Assembly: GCF_018271975.1 (NCBI RefSeq) | Contig: NZ_JAGUCN010000018.1 | Location: forward strand, 1-64,000 | Direction of reading: 5' to 3' | Source: Carboxylicivirga mesophila | GTDB taxonomy: Bacteria; Bacteroidota; Bacteroidia; Bacteroidales; Marinilabiliaceae | DNA: 64,000 nt | Part shown: positions 51,352-59,431 of the stretch, one piece after another | How positions within the stretch are numbered: the first letter of the stretch is position 1 | Layout: each line of letters begins with the position of its first letter | Notes under the pieces: model-generated | What the model saw: only the letters and a program-made list of their open reading frames with translations | Database searches by the model: none | What the model was told of the DNA's origin: nothing | Position numbers and translations under genes: made by a program

Positions 51352-51392
51352 ATAGTGCACAGTGCACAGTGCACTAAGCACTAAGCACCGAC
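51352..51392. repeat. GTGCAC-rich low-complexity spacer
   Basis: Tandem GTGCACA units followed by CTAAGCACTAAGCACC fill the gap between kdd and kamA. A related stretch is at 57743-57828. Confidence 0.55.
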
Positions 51393-51410
51393 AACAAAAA
51401 ATCTACATAA

Positions 51411-52688
51411 ATGAAACGACAATATTCAAACGTTGACTATAAGAGTATCCCTCTTTTTAAAGATGTGAAGGAGGAGGACTGGAACAATTGGAAGTGGCAA
51501 ATGCGTAACGCAATCCGCGACATCCCCAGTCTGGAGAAGGTATTGCCATTGAGCGATGAAGAGCATGAACACCTGGCCAAAACCCTTAAGAAGTTTAAAA
51601 TGGCCATCACGCCATACTATGCGGCTCTGATGAGCAAAGATGATGTGAATTGCCCGGTGCGAAAGATGGCGGTGCCAATTTTACAAGAATTACACATTGA
51701 TGAGTCAGACTTAAGCGACCCGTTGCACGAAGATGTGGATTCACCGGTTCCGGGTTTAACACACCGCTACCCCGACAGAGCCCTTCTGCTGGTGACACAT
51801 GAGTGTTCGATGTATTGCCGCCATTGTACACGCCGTCGTATAGTTGGCGAAACGGATGAAGACATGGCACGTGGCCATCTGGAAAAAGCATTTGAATACA
51901 TTGCTAAAACACCAGAAATAAGAGATATTGTCATTTCTGGTGGCGACCCGCTTATTCTGAGTGATAGCCGCATTGATTATATCCTTACCGAACTGCGCAA
52001 GATTGACCATGTGGAAATTATTCGCATAGGCAGCCGCATGCCAGTGGTATTGCCACAGCGCATTACCGATGATTTGTGCGATATCATTAAAAAACACCAT
52101 CCGGTATATGTGAATACGCACTTTAATCATCCTAAAGAAATTACAGAAGAGGCACGTCAGGCATGCGAAAAATTGGCTAATGCCGGTGTGCAGATGGGCA
52201 ACCAGTCGGTATTACTGAAAGGGATTAACGACTGCTCTAACATTATGAAAGCTATGATGCATGACTTGCTGCGCATCCGTGTTAAGCCTTACTATATCTA
52301 TCAGTGCGACTTGTCTGAGGGTATTTCTCACTTCAGAACCACCATTTCAAAAGGTATCGAAATCATTGAGAACCTGAGAGGACATACAACAGGAATGGCA
52401 GTGCCCACCTTTGTTGTGGATGCACCAGGTGGCGGTGGTAAGATTCCGGTGATGCCTGATTACCTGATTTCGCAAACTGAAAAACGTGTGGTACTGCGTA
52501 ACTATGAAGGTATGATAACCAGTTATACGCAACCATCGGACTACCAGGGGCACAAAACATCAGACTGTTCATTCTGTAGTGACGAATCCTTAGTGGCCAA
52601 AGACGGTGTGGCAAAACTGCTGAACGAAGGTGGTACCATCATTCCTCAATCGTTACGTCGCGAATCGCGCACCAATGGAAAGCATTAA
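51411..52688 (+). CDS. kamA: L-lysine 2,3-aminomutase
   Basis: The 425-residue radical SAM enzyme converts L-lysine to L-beta-lysine with PLP. The cluster-binding CSMYCRHC has Cys at 132, 136 and 139. VPGLTHRYPDRALLLVTHEC precedes it, DIVISGGDPLILSD (about 178) and DAPGGGGKIPVMPDY (about 341) are characteristic, and the latter carries the PLP lysine. The length matches the bacterial enzyme with its zinc-binding tail (CSFC near 388). It is the committing step of this operon. Confidence 0.97.
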   Translation: MKRQYSNVDYKSIPLFKDVKEEDWNNWKWQMRNAIRDIPSLEKVLPLSDEEHEHLAKTLKKFKMAITPYYAALMSKDDVNCPVRKMAVPILQELHIDESDLSDPLHEDVDSPVPGLTHRYPDRALLLVTHECSMYCRHCTRRRIVGETDEDMARGHLEKAFEYIAKTPEIRDIVISGGDPLILSDSRIDYILTELRKIDHVEIIRIGSRMPVVLPQRITDDLCDIIKKHHPVYVNTHFNHPKEITEEARQACEKLANAGVQMGNQSVLLKGINDCSNIMKAMMHDLLRIRVKPYYIYQCDLSEGISHFRTTISKGIEIIENLRGHTTGMAVPTFVVDAPGGGGKIPVMPDYLISQTEKRVVLRNYEGMITSYTQPSDYQGHKTSDCSFCSDESLVAKDGVAKLLNEGGTIIPQSLRRESRTNGKH

Positions 52689-52785
52689 TGAAGGCAGAAG
52701 TTTTCCAGGCAGTAGGCAGTGGTAAACAAACAATAATGATTGAAGCTTAGCATTAGGGAGATTGAATAAGTTCCTGAACAACAAA

Positions 52786-53649
52786 ATGAACACAACTAAC
52801 GCAACATATCGCTTTATTAACAACACCAGCTTTGTGATGGGTAATCGCAAAAACGCGGGTAAAACCACATTTATGAATTGGGCACTTAACCAAATCAGGA
52901 AAGTGGAAGCACCCGCCTTTGCGACCATTGGCATCGATGGCGAGAGTCATGACCAGATTGATGGCCGTGACAAGCCATCGATCAAAACAGAGCCTGGTGA
53001 CGTGTTCATTACCAGCTACCCCATGTTGCGTAAAAGTTCAGGATTGTTTAAAGTTGAGAAGGCTTTTCAGATTAAAACACCTCTGGGCCAATTGGTGGTT
53101 GCCAAAACTTTGCGAAGCGGCACCGTCGAACTGGTTGGACCGGAATACAATGAGCAGCTAAAACACCTGATTGATTTTATCAGACAAGAACTTAACTATC
53201 GCTCTATTATCATTGACGGAGCAGCCAGCCGCCTGACACCAGTGAGCGCAATTGCCAATAGTGGTTTCTATTATGTGGTTAATATCGACCGTCGTAATAT
53301 GAAAAAAGCACTGGAACAAATGCAGCTACTATCTGTGTCAGCTGGTTTTGAAATGGCCTCGCAGGATGATAATGCTTTTGTTATTGAAGGAGCCCTGACT
53401 CCTGGTAAGCTCAGCAGCATACCGCGCAATTGCCAGACAGTGGTCATTAATGACCTGACGGCCATATTTCTGAATTATGAGCAGCTTCAACATTTGCAAA
53501 AGCGTGTCATCATTAAGGTAATCAATCGTCCCATATTAAAAGGCTATGTGGCAGTACTAAAAGATATTGCCCAGGAAGCATTTTCGCAATTATACATGAG
53601 TAAAGGCATTCGAACAGAATTAATTCTTAACCCTTATGTGCATCAGTAA
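52786..53649 (+). CDS. kamB: KamB-type aminomutase accessory ATPase
   Basis: The 287-residue protein (from MNTTNATYRF; 295 if the ATG at 52762 is used) has a P-loop GNRKNAGKTT (about 19-28) and resembles the conserved proteins encoded next to kamA and kamDE in lysine fermenters. No general enzyme domain is otherwise apparent. A role in maturation or reactivation of the B12 aminomutase is proposed for the family but I do not know of direct proof. It overlaps the start of kamC by 14 bp. Confidence 0.78.
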   Translation: MNTTNATYRFINNTSFVMGNRKNAGKTTFMNWALNQIRKVEAPAFATIGIDGESHDQIDGRDKPSIKTEPGDVFITSYPMLRKSSGLFKVEKAFQIKTPLGQLVVAKTLRSGTVELVGPEYNEQLKHLIDFIRQELNYRSIIIDGAASRLTPVSAIANSGFYYVVNIDRRNMKKALEQMQLLSVSAGFEMASQDDNAFVIEGALTPGKLSSIPRNCQTVVINDLTAIFLNYEQLQHLQKRVIIKVINRPILKGYVAVLKDIAQEAFSQLYMSKGIRTELILNPYVHQ

Positions 53650-55213
53650 AGTCATAGTTTTCACTGCGTTTGACAGCTTTTACGAAAAGTACAGGCCCTT
53701 GACTCCCTATGGCAAAGCGCATAAGGAAGCTCTGCATTTTTACACGGAAAGCCGTGAGCTGGATGCCATTCACCTCATCACCGATGCGCTGATAGCTTAT
53801 CTAAACGAGCAAGATCATCAGGCACTCAAGGTTGAAAACCATCTGAGTCGTATCGATCGCCTTAACACCCTAGATAAAAACGAGTACGATGCCGTTGACA
53901 TCCAGCTCATCAAAAAGTTCCTGCTCCAGTTAAGAGCTATTGACAACGAACTCAATGATACAACTAAGCAGTTGTTGAATTTTGAGTACGAACTGAATGA
54001 ACTGCTGGAGAAACTGATGCCAGACAATGATCAGAGCGAATCTTTTTACCTGTCTTCGGCCTTTGACGATGCATTAAAAACTGTCAGAGATACCATCCGC
54101 CTGCGGGATGATGAGCTTGCAGCCATACGCATTGATAAATGCTGTGAGATTAAGGAAAAATACCTGATAGATATGGATGGGCGTGAGTTTGTGCTGATTG
54201 ACAAACAACGCGCCGAGTTATTGGAAGTGAGTGATCTTAATTGCGAGTTTTACGATTCGAACCTGATTAAGGTAAAGCCCTATTTTGGCAAAAGCTATCT
54301 GGAAGCACTGCAGGTAAAGGAAAACTTGCTGACAAAAGAGTCGGAGTTAGAGAAGAAAGTACTGATTGATTTGTCTGAGGCCATCAAACAAAACAAAGAG
54401 AAGCTTAAGAGAGCAATTGACACCGTCTGTCTTCTGGATATCAGTCTGGCACGGGCACGTTTTAGTTTACAACTTAAGCTGAACAAGCCCGATTACAACG
54501 CAAAATTAATTGAGGTATGCGAGGGCGTTTTTTACCCGCTTTGGGAAAAACACCAGCGAAAACAACTTGAATACACGCCTTTAAATGCAGATTTTGACAG
54601 CAATGCCATTCTGCTTTCGGGTTCCAATATGGGTGGTAAGACAGTTTTGTTTAAAACGCTGGCCTTTTTACAACTGCTGACACAGTTGGGTTTCAGAGTA
54701 CCAGCCAGACGTTTCTCAACACGCCTTTTCGACAGCATTCATGTGCTGGGCAACGGGCAATCGGGCAATGTGGAAGGCCTCAGTTCCTTTGGTCAGGAGA
54801 TACACCAGCTAACCGAAGCCATTGAAGCAAGTGATGAGCGCCTGATTTTTGTTGACGAACTGGCACGCACCACCAATGCCAAGGAGGCCAAAGCCATACT
54901 ATTTGCCGTTCTGAAATTTGTAACGCAGCATGTTAATATTACCGGCTTCTTCTCAACGCATTTTATCAATATGCCCGCCATTAAGCTTGTTGCCAAATAC
55001 AGGATGAAAGGACTCAACCGGCAAGCTTATGAGCAACACTGCCATAAGCAACCTGATGACATCAACGAAAAAATAAGGCTTATCAATGCCTTTATGCAAT
55101 ATGAGGTAGTGACCGATGATGGTCAACAATCAAAAGATGCCCTATCCATAGCAGGCATGCTTGGCCTGCCAACAGAAATAATCAATTATGCTAACGACTA
55201 TTTAGACCAATAA
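53636..55213 (+). CDS. kamC: KamC, MutS-like ATPase linked to lysine 5,6-aminomutase
   Basis: The 525-residue protein ends in a MutS/ABC-type ATPase domain: Walker A SGSNMGGKTVLFKTL (about 327), GQSGNVEGLSSFGQEI (signature-like), FVDELARTTNAKEAKAI (Walker B, about 402) and GFFSTHFINM. The N-terminal 300 residues are helical and not a mismatch-recognition domain. Such MutS-like proteins accompany lysine and ornithine aminomutases and are thought to exchange the damaged B12 cofactor. It ends 1 bp before kamD. Confidence 0.85.
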   Translation: MCISKVIVFTAFDSFYEKYRPLTPYGKAHKEALHFYTESRELDAIHLITDALIAYLNEQDHQALKVENHLSRIDRLNTLDKNEYDAVDIQLIKKFLLQLRAIDNELNDTTKQLLNFEYELNELLEKLMPDNDQSESFYLSSAFDDALKTVRDTIRLRDDELAAIRIDKCCEIKEKYLIDMDGREFVLIDKQRAELLEVSDLNCEFYDSNLIKVKPYFGKSYLEALQVKENLLTKESELEKKVLIDLSEAIKQNKEKLKRAIDTVCLLDISLARARFSLQLKLNKPDYNAKLIEVCEGVFYPLWEKHQRKQLEYTPLNADFDSNAILLSGSNMGGKTVLFKTLAFLQLLTQLGFRVPARRFSTRLFDSIHVLGNGQSGNVEGLSSFGQEIHQLTEAIEASDERLIFVDELARTTNAKEAKAILFAVLKFVTQHVNITGFFSTHFINMPAIKLVAKYRMKGLNRQAYEQHCHKQPDDINEKIRLINAFMQYEVVTDDGQQSKDALSIAGMLGLPTEIINYANDYLDQ

Positions 55214-55214
55214 A

Positions 55215-56777
55215 ATGACGCAATCGAAACTAAATCTGGATAGAAAAAAAATAGACAGGGCCAGGGAGCTGTCAAAGCAAATCACCCGGCCGGTAAACGA
55301 CTACATTGAGCAACACACCACCGTTGCCATTGAGCGCGCCACACTCCGCATGCTGGGTGCCGACGGCGTAACGGCCGATGATGTGCCGGTACCCAATGCC
55401 ATTGTGAATGCACTGGGCGATAACATTCAGTACGGTGCTTCTACTTACTACGTGAATGCACTGTTGCGAAAAAACATGACTGTAGAACAGCTGAATGGGG
55501 CCATTGCTGATGGCTTGGACATCTCGCAACTGGGGCTGACAGACATGGAACTGATTCGCCAAAAGGCTGAAGAGCTGGTAGCTGCTTTCTCGCATCGTGT
55601 CAAAGGCAATGTGGCTTACCGGACTTCTAAAGTTACCGAATACAAAGAGAAAGAAAACGCGCCTCTCCTCTACCTGATTGTGGCCACCGGTAACATTTTT
55701 GAAGATGTGAAGCAGGCACAGGCGGCTGCTCGCCAGGGAGCTGATATTATCGCGGTGATTCGTACCACCGGCCAAAGCCTGCTGGACTTTGTACCTTACG
55801 GAGCCACCACAGAAGGGTTTGGCGGCACCTATGCCACGCAGGAGAACTTCAAAATCATGCGTAAGGCACTGGATGAAGTAGGTAACGAGATTGGTAAGTA
55901 CATCCGCCTGGTAAACTACTGCTCGGGTTTGTGTATGCCGGAGATAGCGGCTATGGGTGCCATTGAGCGGCTGGATATGATGCTGAATGACTCCATGTAT
56001 GGGGTGCTGTTCCGCGACATTAACATGTACCGCACCTTTGTGGACCAGAAGTTTTCGCGCATGATTAATGCCTTTGCCGAGATTGTGATTAACTCGGGCG
56101 AAGATAACTACCTGACTACCTCGGATGCCTACGAAAAGGCCTACACCGTAACAGCTTCCCAGTTTATCAATGAGCAATTTGCTTATGACTCGGGCCTGCC
56201 TGCCAAGTTGATGGGATTGGGTCATGCCTTTGAGATGAATCCGCAGATTGAAAACGGATTCCTGTATGAGATGGCACAGGCGCAGATGGCTCGCGAAATC
56301 TTCCCCGAGGCACCATTGAAATACATGCCACCCACTAAGTACATGACCGGTGATGTGTTCAAAGGCTACATCATGAATGCCATGTTCAACTTCATTGCCA
56401 AGTCAACCAACCAGGGCATCCTGCTGCTGGGTATGCTTACCGAGGCCATTCACACGCCATTTATGCAAGACCGTTTCCTGGCAGTTGAAAATGCCCGTTA
56501 CATCCTGAACAATACCAAGGATTTTGCCAACGACATTGAGTTTAAGAAAGATGGTATTATGCAAACGCGCGCGCAAAACGTGTTGGATGAAACCATTGAG
56601 TTCCTGGAACAGATTAACGAAAAAGGACTGTTTGATTCAATTGAACAGAAACTGTTTGCCGAAGTAAGTCGCCCTAAGCATGGCGGTAAAGGCTTCGACG
56701 GGGTGAAGGAAAAAGCAGACAACTACTTTAACCCGGTTTACGATTATTTGGAAGTTGAACTTGGATTAAAAAAGTAA
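55215..56777 (+). CDS. kamD: beta-lysine 5,6-aminomutase alpha subunit
   Basis: The 520-residue subunit forms the barrel that holds substrate and adenosylcobalamin in the (beta-)lysine 5,6-aminomutase. It contains RATLRMLGADGVTADDVPVPNAIV, NVAYRTSKVTEYKEKENAPLLYLI and YGATTEGFGGTYATQENF, typical of the family, and no N-terminal extension. The enzyme makes 3,5-diaminohexanoate from beta-lysine. A 317-codon antisense frame opposite this gene is not a gene. Confidence 0.95.
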   Translation: MTQSKLNLDRKKIDRARELSKQITRPVNDYIEQHTTVAIERATLRMLGADGVTADDVPVPNAIVNALGDNIQYGASTYYVNALLRKNMTVEQLNGAIADGLDISQLGLTDMELIRQKAEELVAAFSHRVKGNVAYRTSKVTEYKEKENAPLLYLIVATGNIFEDVKQAQAAARQGADIIAVIRTTGQSLLDFVPYGATTEGFGGTYATQENFKIMRKALDEVGNEIGKYIRLVNYCSGLCMPEIAAMGAIERLDMMLNDSMYGVLFRDINMYRTFVDQKFSRMINAFAEIVINSGEDNYLTTSDAYEKAYTVTASQFINEQFAYDSGLPAKLMGLGHAFEMNPQIENGFLYEMAQAQMAREIFPEAPLKYMPPTKYMTGDVFKGYIMNAMFNFIAKSTNQGILLLGMLTEAIHTPFMQDRFLAVENARYILNNTKDFANDIEFKKDGIMQTRAQNVLDETIEFLEQINEKGLFDSIEQKLFAEVSRPKHGGKGFDGVKEKADNYFNPVYDYLEVELGLKK

Positions 56778-56781
56778 GGAA

Positions 56782-57510
56782 ATGGATAACATGATACGTC
56801 CCTATGGAGATACAATGAACGACGGCGCCGTGCAGTTGTCGTTTACCCTGCCTGTGCCCCACTCAGCCAAAGCTGACGAAGCGGCCAAACAATATGCCCA
56901 CAAACTAGGCTTTGAAGAAGTGGAAGTGGTTCACTCCAACCCGCTGTCGGAAGACTTCTCCTTTTTTGTGGTGTATGGCAAATCGCAGCTGCAACTCGAT
57001 TACGACAAGATTGAGGTGGAAGCTGTTGAAAAGTCGATGGACTTTTACGAGGTCAATAACTTCATCAAAGAAAACATCAAACGAAAAGTAGTGGTGGTGG
57101 GTGCCTGCACCGGTACTGATGCTCACACGGTGGGTATCGATGCCATTATGAACATGAAAGGCTTCGACCAGCACTACGGCCTGGAGCGCTATCCAATGAT
57201 GGAAGCTTATAACCTGGGCGCACAAGTACCCAACGAAGAACTGATTCGCAAAGCCGTGGAGCTCAATGCCGATGCCATACTGGTATCGCAGGTAGTGACC
57301 CAAAAGGAAGTGCACATCCAGAATATGACCGATCTGATTGAACTGCTGGAAGCCGAAGGCTTGCGCTCAAAGCTGATTGTGTGTGCCGGCGGTCCGCGCA
57401 TCAGCAACAAACTGGCGCTGGAACTGGGCTACGATGTGGGCTTTGGTCGAGGCACCTATCCTGAGAACGTTGCTTCTTTTATTGTTGAAAAGATGGTGGA
57501 ACGAAAGTAG
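56782..57510 (+). CDS. kamE: beta-lysine 5,6-aminomutase beta subunit (B12-binding)
   Basis: The 242-residue subunit has a Rossmann-type B12 domain with DAHTVG (DxHxxG; Asp 113, His 115, Gly 118), and AILVSQVVTQKEVH and LIVCAGGPRISNKLA in the C-terminal part. Lys 126, eleven residues after the cobalt-ligand His, is the residue expected to bind PLP, the same spacing as known for this enzyme. It lies 4 bp after kamD. Confidence 0.95.
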   Translation: MDNMIRPYGDTMNDGAVQLSFTLPVPHSAKADEAAKQYAHKLGFEEVEVVHSNPLSEDFSFFVVYGKSQLQLDYDKIEVEAVEKSMDFYEVNNFIKENIKRKVVVVGACTGTDAHTVGIDAIMNMKGFDQHYGLERYPMMEAYNLGAQVPNEELIRKAVELNADAILVSQVVTQKEVHIQNMTDLIELLEAEGLRSKLIVCAGGPRISNKLALELGYDVGFGRGTYPENVASFIVEKMVERK

Positions 57511-57835
57511 CTGATAGCCATTTCCATGATGGCTAAAAACCTAAAGAAGAAATCCTCAAGCTCTTACAACATCTTCCCCTTGGGGAAGTGCCTGAAAGGC
57601 GAAGGGGGGAATAATAAAGTAAAGATGACATCAAGCTATTAAGCAGTTCACCCTAGCGCTGATGTATAATCTGTGCTAAGGTTAAAAGCAATAGGACACG
57701 GATTATAAATCCGCACCGGCAATAGAGCCTAAAAGAAAACAAAAGTGCGCAGTGCATTGTGCGCTGCACCCGAACAAAAATTAATATACAAACTGAGCAC
57801 CGTGCACTTGGCACTATGCACTAAAAACAAATAGT
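57511..57835. repeat. 325-bp repeat-filled spacer between kamE and the thiolase gene
   Basis: Three repeat kinds stand in series. A CCCCTTGGGGAAG..GCCTGAAAGGCGAAGGGGG hairpin unit lies at about 57574-57609. A REP-like unit with TGTATAATCTGTGC and ACGGATTATAAATCCGCACC is at 57652-57727. A GTGC-rich low-complexity stretch is at 57743-57828. The last resembles the spacer at 51352. No promoter was recognised, so thiolase may depend on read-through. Confidence 0.55.
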
Positions 57836-59017
57836 ATGAAAGAAATCTATATCATTGACGCTGCCCGCACAGCTGTAGGAAATTTTGGCGGAACACTAGC
57901 TAACGTATCACCTGCTCAGATGGGCGCCACTGTTGTTAAGTCACTTTTGGAACGTAACAAACTGGAAGGCGAACAAGTGGATGAAGTAATTATGGGTAGT
58001 GTACTGCAAGCCGGACACGGACAGAACGTAGCACGTCAGATTGCGATGCAGGCTGGTATCCCTAAAGAGAAAACAGCTTTGACCATTAACATGGTATGTG
58101 GTTCGGGTCTTCGTACCGTTGCTTTGGCTGCTCAGGCCATTAAGGCTGGTGATGCCGAGCTGATTATTGCAGGTGGTGCCGAAAATATGTCACAAGCCCC
58201 TTACCTGCTGCCTAAAGCACGTACCGGTTACCGCATGGGCGATGGTACTTTGGTAGACTCAATGATTGCTGACGGCTTAACCGATGTGTTTAACAACTAC
58301 CACATGGGTATTACCGCCGAAAATCTGGCCAATAAATACAACCTGACACGTGAAGAGCAGGATGCCTTTGCTGCTCAATCACAGAATAAGGCTGAACAGG
58401 CCATCAATAGCAATCGCTTTGCTGACGAGATAGTGCCTGTAGAAATCCCTCAGCGCAAAAAAGACCCAATCATCTTTGCACAGGATGAGTTTGTGCGCTT
58501 TGGTGTAACAGCCGACTCACTGGCTAAGCTACGCCCGGCCTTTGTAAAAGAAGGTACTGTAACAGCTGCCAACGCATCGGGTATTAACGATGGCGCAGCT
58601 GCGGTTATCGTCGCCAGCAAAGAGGCTGTTGAAAAATACGGTCTGAAGCCAATGGCTAAAATTGTATCCTATGCCTGGCATGGTACCGAGCCGTCCATAA
58701 TGGGTATCGGACCGGTTGAAGCTGTGCGCAAAGCATTGGATAAAGCACAGTGGAGCAAAGACGAACTGGAGCTGATTGAAGCCAATGAGGCCTTTGCTGC
58801 CCAGTCCCTGGCCGTTATGAAGGAGCTGGAATTGAATCCTGAGATCACCAACGTTAACGGTGGTGCTATCGCCATTGGTCACCCCATTGGAGCGAGTGGT
58901 ACCCGCATTTTAACAACCCTGGTACACGAAATGAAAAAACGCGAAGTAAACAAAGGACTCGCTACATTGTGCATTGGCGGCGGTATGGGCATTGCCATGT
59001 GTGTGGAACGCATCTAA
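57836..59017 (+). CDS. acetyl-CoA C-acetyltransferase (thiolase)
   Basis: The 393-residue enzyme cleaves acetoacetyl-CoA to two acetyl-CoA. The nucleophile Cys is in NMVCGSGLR (about 87), [17 protein letters not shown] carries the conserved His (about 349), and [13 protein letters not shown] holds the second Cys (about 379). In this operon it handles acetoacetyl-CoA made both by Kat and by the CoA-transferase. A strong terminator closes the operon. Confidence 0.96.
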   Translation: MKEIYIIDAARTAVGNFGGTLANVSPAQMGATVVKSLLERNKLEGEQVDEVIMGSVLQAGHGQNVARQIAMQAGIPKEKTALTINMVCGSGLRTVALAAQAIKAGDAELIIAGGAENMSQAPYLLPKARTGYRMGDGTLVDSMIADGLTDVFNNYHMGITAENLANKYNLTREEQDAFAAQSQNKAEQAINSNRFADEIVPVEIPQRKKDPIIFAQDEFVRFGVTADSLAKLRPAFVKEGTVTAANASGINDGAAAVIVASKEAVEKYGLKPMAKIVSYAWHGTEPSIMGIGPVEAVRKALDKAQWSKDELELIEANEAFAAQSLAVMKELELNPEITNVNGGAIAIGHPIGASGTRILTTLVHEMKKREVNKGLATLCIGGGMGIAMCVERI

Positions 59018-59068
59018 ACCAATATTATATAAGTCCTATTTATTAATTTAAACCTTTAGTCTATTGAG

Positions 59069-59103
59069 AAAGAGTCGGCCTGCCTGGGTCGGCTCTTTTT
59101 TTT
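59069..59103 (+). terminator. intrinsic terminator of the lysine operon
   Basis: AAAGAGTCGGCC pairs with GGTCGGCTCTTT (two G-T pairs) around a 6-base loop and is followed by a T-tract of eight bases in all. Confidence 0.85.
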
Positions 59104-59431
59104 GCCGGTAAGTGATGTAGCAACCAGAAAACATCAACTTATTCCCTATCTAAAACTTACATTAGAAAATAGTTGTTGCCTTATGTGACCAATAATAAAA
59201 ATTCACACATAACATTTACTTAACCATAATGCTACTTATTAAACTAAAAATTCTATTTTAGTTGTCGCTAATCGGAATAGCCGCCTCCCTGACCAGGGAT
59301 AAATGTGAGTGATGTGGGGCGGAAAGAAGGTGTAGCAGAACTTTTATCATAGAATAGACAATAAATACAACCCTTTATATAATATATGAGCTAACCCCAA
59401 TCCTCAATAAATACAATCAAACCAAACTATT
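59104..59431. other. 328-bp AT-rich intergenic region
   Basis: Between the terminator and the propeller gene nothing coding is seen. A CCCTGACCAGGG palindrome lies near 59288-59299. The promoter of the following gene must lie here but no convincing TTG/TAnnTTTG pair was found. Confidence 0.4.

Noticed and set aside
55272-56225. 317-codon open frame on the minus strand opposite kamD
   Set aside because: It is fully antisense to a clearly coding, conserved gene, its product is His- and Gln-rich without any domain, and such long shadows are common opposite GC-richer coding DNA.
57511-57835. CRISPR-like array between kamE and thiolase
   Set aside because: The repeats are of three different kinds without regular spacers and no cas gene is nearby.
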